Source of the DNA: Massariosphaeria phaeospora
Taxonomy: Eukaryota; Ascomycota; Dothideomycetes; Pleosporales
Reading direction: 5' to 3'
Length of the DNA stretch: 64,000 nt
NCBI GenBank assembly: GCA_011032825.1
Contig: JAADJZ010000008.1
Location: forward strand, 744,001-808,000
The position numbers and the translations under genes are program-made. The notes under the pieces were generated by a model. It did not search any database, was not told the origin of the DNA, and worked only from the letters and a program-made list of their open reading frames with translations. Of this stretch, positions 23,159 to 35,816 are shown one piece after another (the first letter of the stretch is position 1; the number at the start of each line of letters is the position of its first letter).

Positions 23159-25800
23159 GGCTGGACAGAGTAGATTGTCGTTGACGTGATGTTGCGTATG
23201 TGGTGAGGAAATGCAAGTCGTGGGTGGCGGGAATGGACAATTTCGTGGGGCCAAGGCGGTGAGTCGAGGTTGGGCAGAATCGAACCCACTTGATCTGTGC
23301 TATCCCATATACTTGAGGATAACAATCCTTTAGACAGATATTTATATTGGGGCCAGACGTGCCACAGAGAGTCTGTTATCTTGGTACACCATGAATGAGT
23401 TGCGCAGACGAATTCGCCGTGGTGCAATCACCTCTCGCACCGCGCTATTCCCGATTAGGCCTCGGGTCGTACCTTTCTTCTCGTCACCCAACACTCTGTG
23501 TCCTCTTCCTGTCGCATAGATGACGCGACTGGATCCCTGTCATCGACTACAACACCATCCATCATCCAAACCAGAAGCTCATAGTTTCTCAGTACATGAT
23601 CACTATGTATCAACCTCTCTTTCTGATCCATCGATTCTTGGGTGATGTCGAACCTAGCGATCTTGCTGACAACGGTGGAATTCTGCACAGGGACAACGAC
23701 GTTAAGTTATTCATCTCATCGCCTAGAGATATGCGGATAACCGATAAGCAACGCCGATACACTGACCGCATCAACGAACTCTTGGACAACTATCTGACTG
23801 GCAACGGCAAGCCCTTCAATGGATGACGTTCCCCATATGGTCTTATTAGGCGTCTACCTTGCACCATCACACCGCTATCAAGAGAGGCCTAGGGAGACCT
23901 AACGATCATAGAAGCTAAAAGCGCAGCTCTCGAACACCATCCAAAAGCTATGGTATCAATCCAGACCATCATAAAAAGTAACCAAACGTACTCTGGCCTC
24001 CTTTCGTTCAGACACCGGATCTCTCCTTGGGAGTATTCAGAGAGATCTCTGAATTGGAGTCGATTCGGTCAAACGCGCATCTTGAACAGTCCTTGAATCA
24101 ATAAGTTGCCACTCAGACTGTAAAAATGTATATGGCGCTAAAAAGCTTTCACTCCGGTAATATGAAGAACCCATTTTCAGAAGCGGGATACGAATTTCCC
24201 GCAGTCTCTGATACACGGTATCCTAATAACGAAGCTACTCACAGGTTCCAGTTAGTAAGGGCCAGCAAACTTGGCTATCGGTTTGTCTTTGTCGCTCCCG
24301 CACGTAATATCTCCAAAAAACTACTTGATGGAGTAACCCGGTTACAGCTTTCCAAGGCACTCTCCAACTAGAACTAGATTTTGTTAAAATAACCCTGCGC
24401 AGATCTGCCAACCCTGTACCTCGTTCATGTATACTCCGCAAATGCATGTGATGATCAGGGTATGTCCATATGCACCTGCCTTACACTTCACAACAGCTGA
24501 CGTACCCAGACTGTGACAAGGCTCGTGCTACTGCCAGGCATGATGATTCACGTGCAGTAGACTCTCGTACCAGGCGTTCAAGGGTTTATCTCAAGCATTT
24601 CATGGAGAGCTAATATTTCAAAGACAAAACAGCTAGACTTTGCTTGGCACAGTAAAGCGTTAGCCAGCCCGCGAGAAAGACAATTCTCCGTGGCTGCTCA
24701 TAGCCTGAGGCCTTTGTGGAACCGAACGCCAATCAAAACATACATTGAAATATTATCCTGCCGGTTAACCTGCCGGCGGTCTCTTGAAGATGAGCTTTCT
24801 CACTGAACGAACAGTACTCCGCAAAGCTAAACGGCAAGGGTGCGGGCGAAAGCTTCCGTATCTCAGGGTTCCAGATTCGTTGATGGACTCCACTCAGTGG
24901 CATGATATCCTCAGTTAGCTACGTGGATATGCAGTCCAGGAAGATCGCTCTGATTGAAGGCTGCTACGTTAGACTCTGTAACCAATACTTCGCTTCAGTA
25001 CCGGGAGCCAATTGAACGTTGGAAACAAGCATTGTTCGGCGAGGAGATTCCGAGCATTGTACGAAAGTGGACCAAACGGTGAGTCCGGGCCCTTACAGCT
25101 GCATCTTTCACTGCGCAAGCGCCCACGTGCCGAGAGTTCCACAAGTTTTAACTACACGAGATGCAGTGCAGCTGGAAGGAAGCGATACGGTGCACATTGC
25201 TTGGTCAATACGAAATAGCCGAAATTTGAAATGCAAGACAATTGAAGAGAGAATTCCACTGAACGCCCGCAAGCCGGTCCAGAAAGAGGAGGTCAGAAGG
25301 AAAGCTGCGCGCGATGGAGGCTGGATAAACTTGTACCCACGTTCGGATTCTGCGCCTATACCGCCCCGGTCCTACCGGTACCGCCATTGCCGAATTGCGG
25401 GGGAACCAATGATGCTACCTTGGGTAGGATCGCGGAGACGGGGTACTTGCGCATTGAGTTAAACAATTACAGAATGACGATACGGAGTAGCTTAATTCGA
25501 CCTCGGACGACGCTCGTGGCCTATTTGCCCTAGGCGAAGCTTCCACCTTCATCACCGTTTCTGGACAAGCCCCGACGATCCTGCGTGGCGGCCGACGGGG
25601 TTCAGCACAGCAAACGAGTCTGTGTACTAGGCCTAGCATATGATAGTAGGACCAGATTAAATACTCCTTGCGACCGGCCTTATAAACCCCTCCTTTCCTA
25701 GCGCGGTTCAAATAGATTTGCCTTGCAACACGCATTCCCTTGCTAATAAACGATGCTCTCCAAGTCTTTACACTGACCGCATCTGACTTCCTATCACGCA
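23159..25800. other. intergenic, 2.6 kb, no supported gene
   Basis: Holds several 60-147-codon frames, for instance 23596-23826 (+) and 25019-25462 (+), none with a recognisable domain. A 43-codon frame from 23391 (+) is too short to judge. The stretch before 25801 is the promoter of the GH45-like gene. Confidence 0.4.
25681..25686 (+). promoter_or_regulatory. TATA-like element before the GH45-like gene
   Basis: TATAAA 115 bp upstream of the start codon at 25801. The distance suits a fungal TATA box with a leader of roughly 80 nt. Inference from position only. Confidence 0.4.
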
Positions 25801-26714
25801 ATGACGCTTTCTTATCTTCGCAATATCCTCTTCCTCTCCCACCTGTTCGCGCTCTCCGTCCGGTGTCAAGGTCTGGCCTTCAGTGGGGAAGCGATCACAA
25901 CACGCTTCTGGGACTGCTGCAAACCGTCGTGTGGCTGGAAACAAAAGGCTCCGTTTTCACGTCCAGTGCTGTCATGTGGCATCGACGAAAAGCCCCTTGA
26001 TATCGCTGCTGGAACAGGGTGTAACGGCGGGAACGCATACTTGTGCTCCGATCAACAACCATGGGTCGTCAACGAGACCTTTTCCTATGGATTCGCGGGT
26101 ATCTTCCTCCCTGGCCACAATGAGGATTTCTGGTGTTGTTCCTGTTACCAATTGGATTTTACCAGTGATCCCCTCCGGGGCAAGAGCATGATCGTCCAGG
26201 CTTCGAACACGGCCTACGATATCAACACAGCCAATCGATTCTCCCTGGCAGTAGGTCCCCTCCACTCACGATAGTCCCACCTCACCGCTAAGTGCACCTG
26301 TAGGTCCCGGGTGGAAATACCACCTCATACGATGCCTGTGCCAAGCAGTATGGCGTGGACCAGACCGTTTTTGGCGAGAACCATAGAGGTGTCGGATCTA
26401 AGGAGGACTGTGACGGTCTACCACAGCAACTGCAACCTGGCTGTCGATGGCGATACGACTGGTTCCAAGATGCATCTTACCCAAGGCAAGTTTCCCATTC
26501 TGTGCAAGCGACCTGTTGACTGACGTTCCACAGCGCAAACTTCAAACGTGTGGTCTGCCCAGCCGAGTTGACCGACAGAACGCTCTGCAAGCGGAACGAC
26601 GAGAAAGCCCTGGCCGAAGGCGGATCGTCCTCAGCAGCACCCACCTCCTCTTCGCCAGCCTCCTTCAGGGCCGGCGCTCTTGCCGTGATCATCGCAGCGC
26701 TACTATCAGCGTAG
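25801..26714 (+). CDS. GH45-like secreted, GPI-anchored protein, general acid replaced
   Basis: Exons 25801-26250, 26304-26485, 26534-26714 give 270 residues. Residues 1-23 are a signal peptide. The mature part follows family 45 endoglucanases closely: TTRFWDCCKPSCGW, PWVVNETFSYGFAG, WCCSCYQL, FTSDP, GCRWRYDWF. The catalytic base equivalent, Asp38 (WDCC), is present. The loop that carries the general acid in Humicola Cel45A (Asp121, in HFDL) reads RFSL here, so Ser148 replaces it; the nearby Asp114 equivalent is kept as Asp140. Instead of a cellulose-binding module, the C-terminus has a Ser/Ala/Pro linker and a hydrophobic end (AVIIAALLSA), typical of a GPI signal. Intron 2 uses a GC donor. 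Cellulase activity is therefore doubtful; a wall-associated binding or loosening role is inference. Confidence 0.88.
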
Positions 26715-29534
26715 CGCTAGCGACGAACGCTGCATGTCGCCGTTCTCTAGCCACTCACGATCGACACAACGTTCAATCTCCCGCCCTTTCACCCACACGT
26801 TGTCAGCGAAGCATTAGCGTCAGGTGATGCGAGGTTCCCGTCTGCCTTCATGCATGGATACCCTACCAATAACTGGGGACCACTAAGACGGCCGTCTTTC
26901 CTTTCCGACGAAACCGCGCGGTAGCACGAGCTCCGCGAATAATTGCGGCAACCCCACATCACTTACGCACTCGCATCTGGGCCGGCTTTCTTCTTTCCAC
27001 GACAAAACCTTTCTCGTCCTGTATCACATTATCCTGCTCAGAGAGACTGAATGGGATGTACGTTACGTTACGAATCGCTCCAGTTTTCCACGTCTTCATC
27101 TAGGCACATCATGCTGTCATCTTTGTTTTTGATGCGTCGATATGGTTGGGCTCTGCCCTTTGGTGGTGGTGGGCGTCGGATGGCGTTCGTGTCATCCTAA
27201 TATTGGCGATTCTATGGCTGCATTTTCGATGCCTGCGCGCAAGCGCATCGTTCGGTTCGGTGTTAATTCATGGCGGTTTCCCATCGCTTTACAGACGTTC
27301 ATTTTGTGGGTGTGCTCAGTTTGAGGTTTTGGCGAGGTGAGACCGCGGCTTTATGAATGTTGCCGGTGGGTTGAAGGGGATGAAACATGGCGGAGACCTT
27401 TGGAAATTCACGCTGCTGCTATTACGCTCTAACATAATTCTTCAGCGACAGTGTAGTATCATACGGCAAAGTTGTTGGAGAGCGTTGGGGCGCGAATGCA
27501 AAGTACCACTCCACTTTATCTAATCAAGCCCGTCAGCATCGAGAACCTCCACCAACATCCACCACTTCTCACCATCACCACCACCAGCATCACCACCTCA
27601 CTCTTCAGCTCACCATATCTCCGCCACGAGAGACGCATCAAAAAACCTGCTTGCGCTTTATGGCAGCACGCCTCACCGCATCCCCGCCCAATATTTCGGC
27701 TTCCCTCTCCTTCCCCAAACAAATGCCAGACCACCTTCCCCAGAACCCCAGATCAGATGCCCACCACCATTGACCAATCTCGTAGCATTCCCCCATCATT
27801 TTCATTTAGGCAAATGAATATTCTTCGAGGGTGGAGGTAAAGTTTTAATAATGCTTGTCGTTAGGCTCACTTTATCCATATTCAACCGCGGGATTGGTAG
27901 CGTGCAAGCTCTCCCTGGCCAGGCTTCTCCAGGCATTGCGCTTGGCAATAATAGACGATAGACGAGAGCGTTCGCAGTGTGCCCTCATATGGACTTGATC
28001 ACGATGTGGCGGCGGAACGGTAGCGGGAAGGGAAGGAAGCCCAAAAGCAAACATATACGGAGTAAGATCTGTCGAAAGCAAAGCTGAACACGAACAGTGG
28101 AAAGCGCATTGATCAGATCCAGACGTGCGCCATCGCAGCGAGTGGCGTCTCCCATCCGCGTCAACACCTCCCGACTCCGCCCGCCTCGTCCATCCCAATC
28201 TTCTAAATCCACGCCCAGCCCCCCGCGGCAAATGGCGACTAAGTCGAACCGGCGCGCCCGCTGCAGCCTGCCCGGGCCAACTGGGTAGATCTTCGCGAGT
28301 CAGGTTTGTCGAGTCTAGGACTCTAGGTAGGGCCGCCGGCTGGCTGCTGCAGGAGCTACCGCATCCATCCGAGTCACACGCATGTCTACGCGAACAACGC
28401 TCGGATGAATTGTGAAAGAGAACAGGCCGTTGTGCGCGCTGCGCAGATGACCTGTGTGACCCCTGCTGCTGCCCTGGGCCCGGATTCTGGAAGATCGAGT
28501 AGCACTGGCACGCACCGTGCGACCTGCTTTACTTGCACTCCCTCTGTGTATCTACTGCACAGACTGCTGTGAGTGAGAGTGAGGCTTCGTATGCCTTAGT
28601 CCTGCGCTGTGTATGTGACGTTGGCACCCTTTTTGGCCCCTGAGAAAGTCCCTATGCCTGCTGCTAAACCCCAGGCTCCGTGCCTCTGAGTCGAGTACCT
28701 AGAAACCGTTTGCACGATTCTTCCACGGCGGTAGACATATCTCCGGAGGGGAGCAGGGACTCCGCTAGGTACCTATCTAAACCCAGTATTCTTCACCCCC
28801 TACCTACCTACGTGCCCCTCCATCCAAGAAGGGATACGAGTCCAACACTGACACGCCCATCAAGCTTTCGCCCAAAGCCAAGCAAAGCACCACATCCTGC
28901 ACACGCGCACACACCCACGTATACCCTCACGCTGATGCGTCGTTCTGCACTGCTCACGACATAAGTGTCAGTGCTTCCCCTCCCGTGCATTTCGCAGTCC
29001 CGTCAACACGCAAATCCCGCAGTAAGCACGGGTGACTGCAGTCTTACATACATACTCCGTACACACTCGAAGACTTGGCTAGAGGTACCTCGTACGTAGA
29101 TACGTAGATATGTGAGGCGAGCATCAAGAGACGGTACGGTAGGTAACTAGGCAGGTCTGAGGGACGGGTGGGGTGAGCACTGAGTAGGTATGTAAGACTG
29201 TGGGCTGCTGACCGGCGCGGTCCGCGGGCCTGTGCACCGTGCGGTGATCCATGGGTGCGTCAGTGGGGGGAGAGCCTGGAGACTGGGAAATGTGTCCTGT
29301 GCTGGAGTTTGTGTACCGTGTGGGTGGAGGGGGAAACTGGCAGCTGGGAGCTCTGAGCTGCTGGGAATCCGAAGTTTGGGGGCTGTGAAAGGTGAAGCCG
29401 ATGGGAAAAGCCCAAAGGCGTCAGATGGCATTGAGTTAGAATCGCGATTTCACAGTAGAAGCAAACACGATTAGAATGATTTTTTTAAATTTGTAGACAA
29501 ACGCTACACGCTATCAATGCAAAACGGAAAATAA
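26715..29534. other. intergenic, 2.8 kb, between convergent genes
   Basis: Spacer between the 3' ends of the GH45-like and SAT4-type genes. It contains CA/CT-rich tracts (27540-27780) and a zone with repeated TAGGTA/TACCTA words (28760-29190). No frame has a recognisable domain. Confidence 0.45.
28760..29190. repeat. cluster of TAGGTA/TACCTA words
   Basis: Dispersed short motifs: CTAGGTACCTATC near 28764, CTACCTACCTACG near 28800, two GTAGATACGTAGAT-type words near 29095, and GGTAGGTAACTAGGCAGG near 29137. Such words are frequent in intergenic DNA of many filamentous ascomycetes; their role is unclear. Confidence 0.5.
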
Positions 29535-31207
29535 TCACGGGTATGGGTATCTCTCAATCTCATCCTCATCCACGTCATCAAAGCCCCTCAACAAACACGG
29601 CGTCAACGGCGTAATCGGACTCATCGGCGGACTCGATATGCGCCTCGGACTCGACATGGGACTCCCGTCCGCAATCTTCCACTCCAACTCCTTCGTCTCC
29701 ACCAGCGTAGGCGCAGACCCCAAGCTGCCAATACTCCTAACCGTCTCTAGTGCGTTGCCCTTCTCACAGCAGTCGGCCGAGTCGAAGACCAAGCTGCTAG
29801 GTCGCGACTTCTTGCTCTTGTAGCTGCGATTCTTGCGAAAGTCGGTGGATACGACACGGGCCGGGTAGTTGGGGTCCTTTTCGCAGGAGCGGGCGAGGCT
29901 AGAGGAAAAGTCCTCTTGGATGCAGGGTAGGAGCTTCTGCGCGATGCGCTGTTTGCGACTAACTCGAGTGACCGACGACGAATTCGACGAGGTATTCCAT
30001 TGCCAATCACTCCGAAACTCTCGCTCCATGGGTGTTGCCTTTGTGCGAAAATTGAAGACCCACCGCGTGACTAGGCCGCGCAGGATGGGGATATTCGCCA
30101 CGATGATTGCGACATTGTTCTCGATGTGGTTGATGCAGAAATCGATTGGGTAGGTCCAGTCGGGTCCGAAGAGCGTATATAGTCGGTCGCGGTAGGAAAG
30201 GTAGATCTTTGCAGCTCCGATTGCTGTTACACTAAAGACCTGTTAGCAGATGTAGCTATGAAAATGGATTAGGAGATGCTTACGCAAGACTGGAGGTGAA
30301 GACAGCAAGCACCACCATCCTTGATCGCAGGCGTGCGCTCATCATTCTCCTAACAATGATAAAGGGGATCGGAAAGATGAGGAGGTCGGTGAGGAGATTG
30401 GCGCAAGTGACCCAAATAAGCATCTCTCCCATCCTGTGTCGATCCACACATTTGAGGCCGCCAAAGGTTGTTGGCTTCCAAGTGTTACCAGTCCGTGGTG
30501 GACAAATGAAAATGTACATGATCCATGGAATCAACGAACTTCCGACGGTGAAGATGAGGATAGCGTAGAGAACTTTCTTGAGCCATTCGATGACCGATCC
30601 GGCTCGTAGAAGTAGCATGATGATGGACGCTTTGACGAGCGGTAATATCGGAATGTTGATAAGGTTAAAGGCCATTACAACCTGCGCGAGGTCAGCGATG
30701 GGCATCGCACGAAACATTATAGCACTTACTGCGTAGTAGGCGTCGTAGTCTGGTTCTATCTCATTTGACGGGACGTCCCAAATGTGCACTCCGACATGCC
30801 ACATCTTGACATCTGCAATAGTGTCAATCATCACTGTCGCAAAGGAACATCATAGCTACTCACGCTTGTAAGAAGGCCCTATGAGTGCTATTGAAAGCAC
30901 CGAAGGCAAGATGATCAACCAGTCATCTACAGAAGAGGTCAGCACATTGCAGATAAGCGGTCGCAGTCGACGCACCCCAGCCGAGCCGAAGACTGAGCTT
31001 CCGTCTTGTGTAAATTCTGAGGGCGACGAAGACAGAGGCCAGTATAGGAGTGCTGGCTATCACCGCGAGACAGGTGACTTGCAGCGGATAGGAAGGCATC
31101 TCGACGACGGGTGGGCGGTTCTGGAAAGTTCGCGAAGTCCACATCGCGCGCCATCGTGGGTGGGCTTTCTCATATAATAGTCTAGCAAATCTGGGCGGCA
31201 TCGCCAT
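29535..31207 (-). CDS. SAT4/PTH11-like seven-TM integral membrane protein (490 aa)
   Basis: Five exons (31207-30976, 30926-30864, 30812-30730, 30681-30284, 30231-29535) join in phase to 490 residues. The rhodopsin-like SAT4 fold is recognisable. The first helix ends in ALRIYTRRKL, followed by GWDDWL at the second helix, an extracellular KMWHVGVHIWD segment, then NLINIPILPLVKASIIMLLLR, a loop CPP...KC and further helices through VTAIGAAKIY. The last ~170 residues are a cytoplasmic, Ser/Pro-rich tail. This family contains putative fungal receptors; no ligand is known. Intron 4 ends at CTTTAG (30232-30237), because the earlier AACAG acceptor would break the frame. Two close ATGs (31207, 31201) are both possible starts. 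Confidence 0.87.
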
Positions 31208-33805
31208 CTGCAGCCACCAAAACCCTGGTCCGCTCCGCTCGTCAACAGGCACGGACTACCGGGCCCTGGACCCCCCCGCAATCTGTTTACGAGCACTCTG
31301 GGCCGAATAAAGCCCACAACGGCTGCACGGATGATATGCCCGGTTTGGAGTCAATATCTGATCGCTATACTGGCCATTCGAATAGAAGACCCCTCTTGCT
31401 CCTATAGTGCCCCCTGGGTGTAGTGTGGCCACTCAGTTTTGCCCTCACAAACTTTCATCCGGAGAGGGATGCTACAGTAGATGAAGTGGCTTCGCACATG
31501 ACTCCACGATATGCCGAACCGGTTGCGCTCGCATACCAGACTTTGAATGGGTAATTGAGGCGGTTTGGGAATGGAATTGGACGTCGTGCAAGCCTCGCCA
31601 AAGCGTGTGTGGGCGCTGGCGGTTACAGCGTCATCGCACAAGTACACGGGTAGAGATTTCGTGTCATGCATTCGAGAAAACCAAGGTGAGCCACTACTGG
31701 GCTGCGCTGCATGTACAATACTGGAGCTCCTGGTAATATTGCTTCTGCCGATCCCTGCGACATTTGCCCACTGGAAGCCACTTGAGAATTGCCACGCAGA
31801 GCAGTGCTGAAGTCGACAGAAGAATGCGATCGCAAAGTGTCGCACTATCGACGTCTGGTAACCAAGACATGCGATTTCGTAACAATGACAGGTGCCCATC
31901 CGCCCTGGCTACAACAGAGCTCACCGATGTTATACAGTGTGTGCTAGCGGAGGGTACTGCAATTTCAGACGTGGCCATAAAAGCGGTAACGGATGAAAGG
32001 CCCAGCTTGCCAGCTCGTCGTTTTAAAAGTAGTCGCTCCGATCGGTGCCATGACACGTCCTACGTTTTGGTAGCCATGTAAATTCATATAGGCAGCTTGC
32101 GACTACAATCATAGTTCCACGAATCCGAGGGCAGCGGTAAATCTGGGGAACATTTATATTAGGTGTGACCAGGCCAGCCAGTTACAGTCTCGACTCTCGC
32201 CGAGACGATATCCAGGAACATGAGTAGTGGCAGACGACTCCCGGATCGCCTCTTATATCTCCGAGTCTTTAACCAATGCTAGATTGTGGGGAAGGGAGCG
32301 CTCCGGCAGTAGTAGGCGGTGGCGATGAAGATCGACAAACAAATTAGGGAGGCCGTCCGTGACCTGTGGAAAAGTAATCAAGGACAGCACACGACTGCTG
32401 AAAACCCTTGATTAGCGTCAGAATTCGCACTTCAATACCTTGCCATCCTCATGGGTACGTGACGGGGTTTTCAGCCACTGGGCGTTCGGGACCGCCTTAA
32501 ACAGGTGTTGTAGCCGCTATGTTAAACTTGATGCGTAGAGCCGAGGCATCATAAGTGCAAGCCTCCGCCATGCTGGTATGGAGTCTGGACGAGTATTCGC
32601 TACTGGGATCATCCCAATGCGCAATGAATCATGTCTCCCTCTCGTTCGTTGGTGAAACATAGGTCAATCCGCCAGCCCGCACTCGAGGTCCCATAGACCA
32701 CGGTGTACTCGTAGTATCGTCGCTATGCCGGACTCTTGTCTCAGGAAGGTCGTGCCGCTGTCGTGCCAGGAAATGAAGACGCCTAAGAAGAACTTCTGCT
32801 CTCGAACAGCTCGTGGACCGGGATGTCTCGGAAGCGCAGCGACGACTGGTATGGAGGAGTGAAGAGGAGCCGACTACTATATTGGTATTAGTGATGGGTA
32901 GCAAGCTCTGCTGTGGTGTGAGAAGCTTGATGCTGGCATGAGCTGCGCAATTCGTCTGCGAGACATTGCGCTACGTGTGTATCGTACCGCGTCGCGCGTT
33001 CAGCAGGGAGACCATGGCATAGAACGGCAGGTCGAACCCATTACAACGGGACATAGATGGCGATAACGTGGTGGTGGAGGGGTGGAGATGGAGTGATGAT
33101 GGGAAGGATCGTCTTCGGGCCTTCGCGGTCGATCCTTGGCATCTGAAAATTTATCAAGTTCAAAACGGACTGTTGAACTTCTATCATGTATCGATGAACA
33201 GTGAGCAAGTACGAAACATGGTAGTAATGATTGGATTCGTCTTTGATCCCGTAGCAATTCCATGTATAATCGAGATTGGGCAAATTTTGCAGACCTCATC
33301 CTTAGAGATCTTGTGTAATGTTAATGATGAATGAAATATGTAGACGCACGAGCTGCTTGATCAAGGCTTTGGTTTAAATTATCAAGTCGGTCCCACATTG
33401 TTACATGGAACCGATTACTACGTCTTGAGAGTAAAAGTCTTAGGGGCTGTAGAGATCACGTGCTCTTCCAAGACTGGTTAGCGTTCTGAGGTGTTTGGCG
33501 AACTCCGCTTCCACCCGTCCTTGATTACTCCACCTCCAACATCATCGTCGTAGATATTCTACCAGCTTTTGGTCTATGTATCTATCGTGTCATTGGGATC
33601 CTTCCCGGCGTGGGACGCTTTACGACTTGTTGTATGTTCGTCTCAGGCTGGGACGCTGTCGTGTAACCATGACAAAGCGTGAGTGAGAAATCCTGGCGAG
33701 CGGGGAACTCTTGGGCGCTCTAGATGAAATACAGGTACTAGTACTAGGTAAGCGACTGGGTCTCCACAATCATCAGTTGTTTCTCCCGACGTCGAGTCGT
33801 CAATA
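31208..33805. other. intergenic, 2.6 kb, between divergent genes
   Basis: Separates the SAT4-type gene (minus) from the secreted hydrolase (plus). Short frames on both strands only; no domain, RNA gene or long repeat recognised. Confidence 0.45.
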
Positions 33806-35014
33806 ATGCGCCCATTTGAACGAGTCATCTTGTTGCTGCTGGGGAGCCTATGCGGTAGGTGGGTCCTAGCCACAGAGATAGAACCGAGAAGGGAATATTT
33901 CTATGTTGGGGGGACTTACAAGAACATTACTGTAGGTCTAAAGGACCCTGCATAACCGCGCCTACTAATTTCGAAGACTGGGAATACTACCGACTTGTAC
34001 ATGCTTAATCAGATCTACGTCGAGAAATTCACTCCGCCGCATCCCTCGCAGCCATATCCAATTGTCTTCATTGCCGGCGGAGGTCAAACAAGCACTGTAC
34101 GTAGATACCACACGCTCGTCGCATATGTCGCTAATGACCCCGTTCATCAGAATTTCCTCGAGACTCCAGATGGCCGCCCAGGGTGGTTATCCTACTTCAT
34201 CTCTCGCGGCTACACAGTCTACCTGACCGACCAGCCCTCCCGAGGCCGTTCCGCATGGCATCCATCTCAAGGCCCAATATATGTATTCAGCGCTACGGCC
34301 ATCTCGTCTCAGTTTACCGCAACCTCGTCGCATGATCAGTGGCCCCAAGCTCACCTGCACACGCAATGGCCCGGTTCCGGCGTACCTGGCGATCCTATCT
34401 TCGATGCCTTCTATGCCACGCAAGTACAGTCGATATTCAACCGAACTCTCACGGAAAAGCTAAACACTGATTCATACACCGCGCTCCTGGACAGGATCGG
34501 CACTGGAACCATTATCCTCACGCATAGCCAGTCTGGGCCCTATGGATGGCGTCTCGGAGACGTGCGACCCGATCTTGTGAAAGGCATCATCGCACTCGAA
34601 CCCACCGGACCACCCTTCGAGAACGTGTTTCCGACCCGAAGTTTCTGGCGTGTGTGGGGTATTACAGACCTCGAGATCGACTACGAGCCCTCTACAGGCG
34701 TAAACGGAACCGCACTAAACACCACGAGGATCCCTGCCATAGACTCAGACCATTCCGAGTGCATCCTCCAAGCAGACCCACCCAAGAAACTGAAAAACCT
34801 AAGCCGAGTTCCGGTATTGGTAGTGACGGCAGAAGCTAGCCAACACGCCGTGTTCGATTATTGCACGGTTGACTACCTGCGACAAGCAGGCGTGCAAGTC
34901 GAGTTCGCGGACTTGGCCAAGGAAGGCATAAAGGGGAATGGCCACTTCATGTTCATGGAGAAGAATAACATGGAGGTCGCGGATAGAGTCTACCGCTGGC
35001 TGAAGCAGCAGTGA
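33806..35014 (+). CDS. secreted alpha/beta-hydrolase-fold esterase-like protein (387 aa)
   Basis: A small first exon (33806-33931) supplies a signal peptide (RPFERVILLLLGSLCGRWVLA). A 45-bp intron with a CTACTAAT branch site follows, then exon 2 (33977-35014). The hydrolase core runs from about residue 65. The nucleophile elbow is THSQSG with Ser226, and His365 in GNGHFMF is the likely catalytic His. The first Gly of the usual GxSxG is replaced by Thr and the last by Ser, as in the fungal/bacterial esterase subgroup with HSQSG. Four Asn-x-Ser/Thr sites fit a secreted glycoprotein. The substrate is unknown. Without the first exon the protein would lack its signal, so the ATG at 33806 is preferred. 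Confidence 0.87.
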
Positions 35015-35216
35015 GTTGAGAGTGATGGGCACATCCACAGGGTTGGAGAGACCTCTGAATACCACAACTACCGAACAGCACCATTGCAGTCCGAACGCAT
35101 CAACCAAGTATTCCGAAAACTTCTGGTGTTAAGGAAAAACAAAGAGCGATCACAAAAACAACAAGATTAGATGAACACCTCTCCCGACACCTCCTCTCCC
35201 CTATCCATCCACCCCA

Positions 35217-35816
35217 TCACAACAAACCCATCTCCCTCCAGTCCTCCTCCCCATCACCACCCTCCCCAATCACCGTCGCATCGTCATCAAACTCAAACTC
35301 AAGCTCAACCCCAATCCCACTTCCAATCCCATCTCGTCTCTTCATCTCCCTTCCAGCCCTGACCTTCCCAAGAACGCACGCCCACACCCCTCCCAAAACC
35401 CTCTCCCATTTTCCCATGCACACTATCCCATTTTTTTTATCATCACCATCACCATCATCCCCTCCATCCTCTGAGCTCCTTTCCACATCCGCCTGTTCCT
35501 GGCGCTTATACTGCATAACATGGCGCCTACGCGGATAACATGTCTGGAGTGCAGTTTCGATTTCAGCTTCACGCCCAGGAGACGGTACCATCGTGTTGCC
35601 ATCGGCGTCGTCAGTGTATTGCGGGATTCGTGGTGTGGCTGGGATGGACCGGGTGGATGTTTCGCGGCGGCCCGGTGGCCCGTTGCTTGTTGTAGCGAGC
35701 GCTCGCGTGGCAGTCGTTGCGCTTGGTGTACGTGGTTGAAGCAGTGGTGATGCCATATCCCAGTCGTCCTGCGCCGTTTGTGTGCAAAGCGCGAGGAGCT
35801 TGACGGGCGAGGGCAT
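35217..35816 (-). CDS. hypothetical protein (199 aa)
   Basis: Single open frame from ATG 35816. The N-terminus MPSPVKLLALCTQTAQDDWDM is followed by Thr/Pro/Arg-rich sequence, an acidic Asp/Gly run (GGDDGDGDD) and an acidic end with LEFEFDDDATVI. I recognise no domain. It is convergent with the secreted hydrolase, whose stop lies 202 bp away. The frame is open further upstream without an ATG. The complementary strand is Pro/Ser-rich, so the frame could be a composition effect. Treat as possible. Confidence 0.45.
   Translation of the reverse strand: MPSPVKLLALCTQTAQDDWDMASPLLQPRTPSATTATRALATTSNGPPGRRETSTRSIPATPRIPQYTDDADGNTMVPSPGREAEIETALQTCYPRRRHVMQYKRQEQADVERSSEDGGDDGDGDDKKNGIVCMGKWERVLGGVWACVLGKVRAGREMKRRDGIGSGIGVELEFEFDDDATVIGEGGDGEEDWREMGLL

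Noticed and set aside
23266..23345. tRNA-like B-box (GGTTCGATTC on the minus strand) near 23278-23287
   Set aside because: The T-stem does not pair (G-G and T-C oppositions), there is no A-box at the right distance and no T-run after it. It lies in the upstream region of the 2OG oxygenase.
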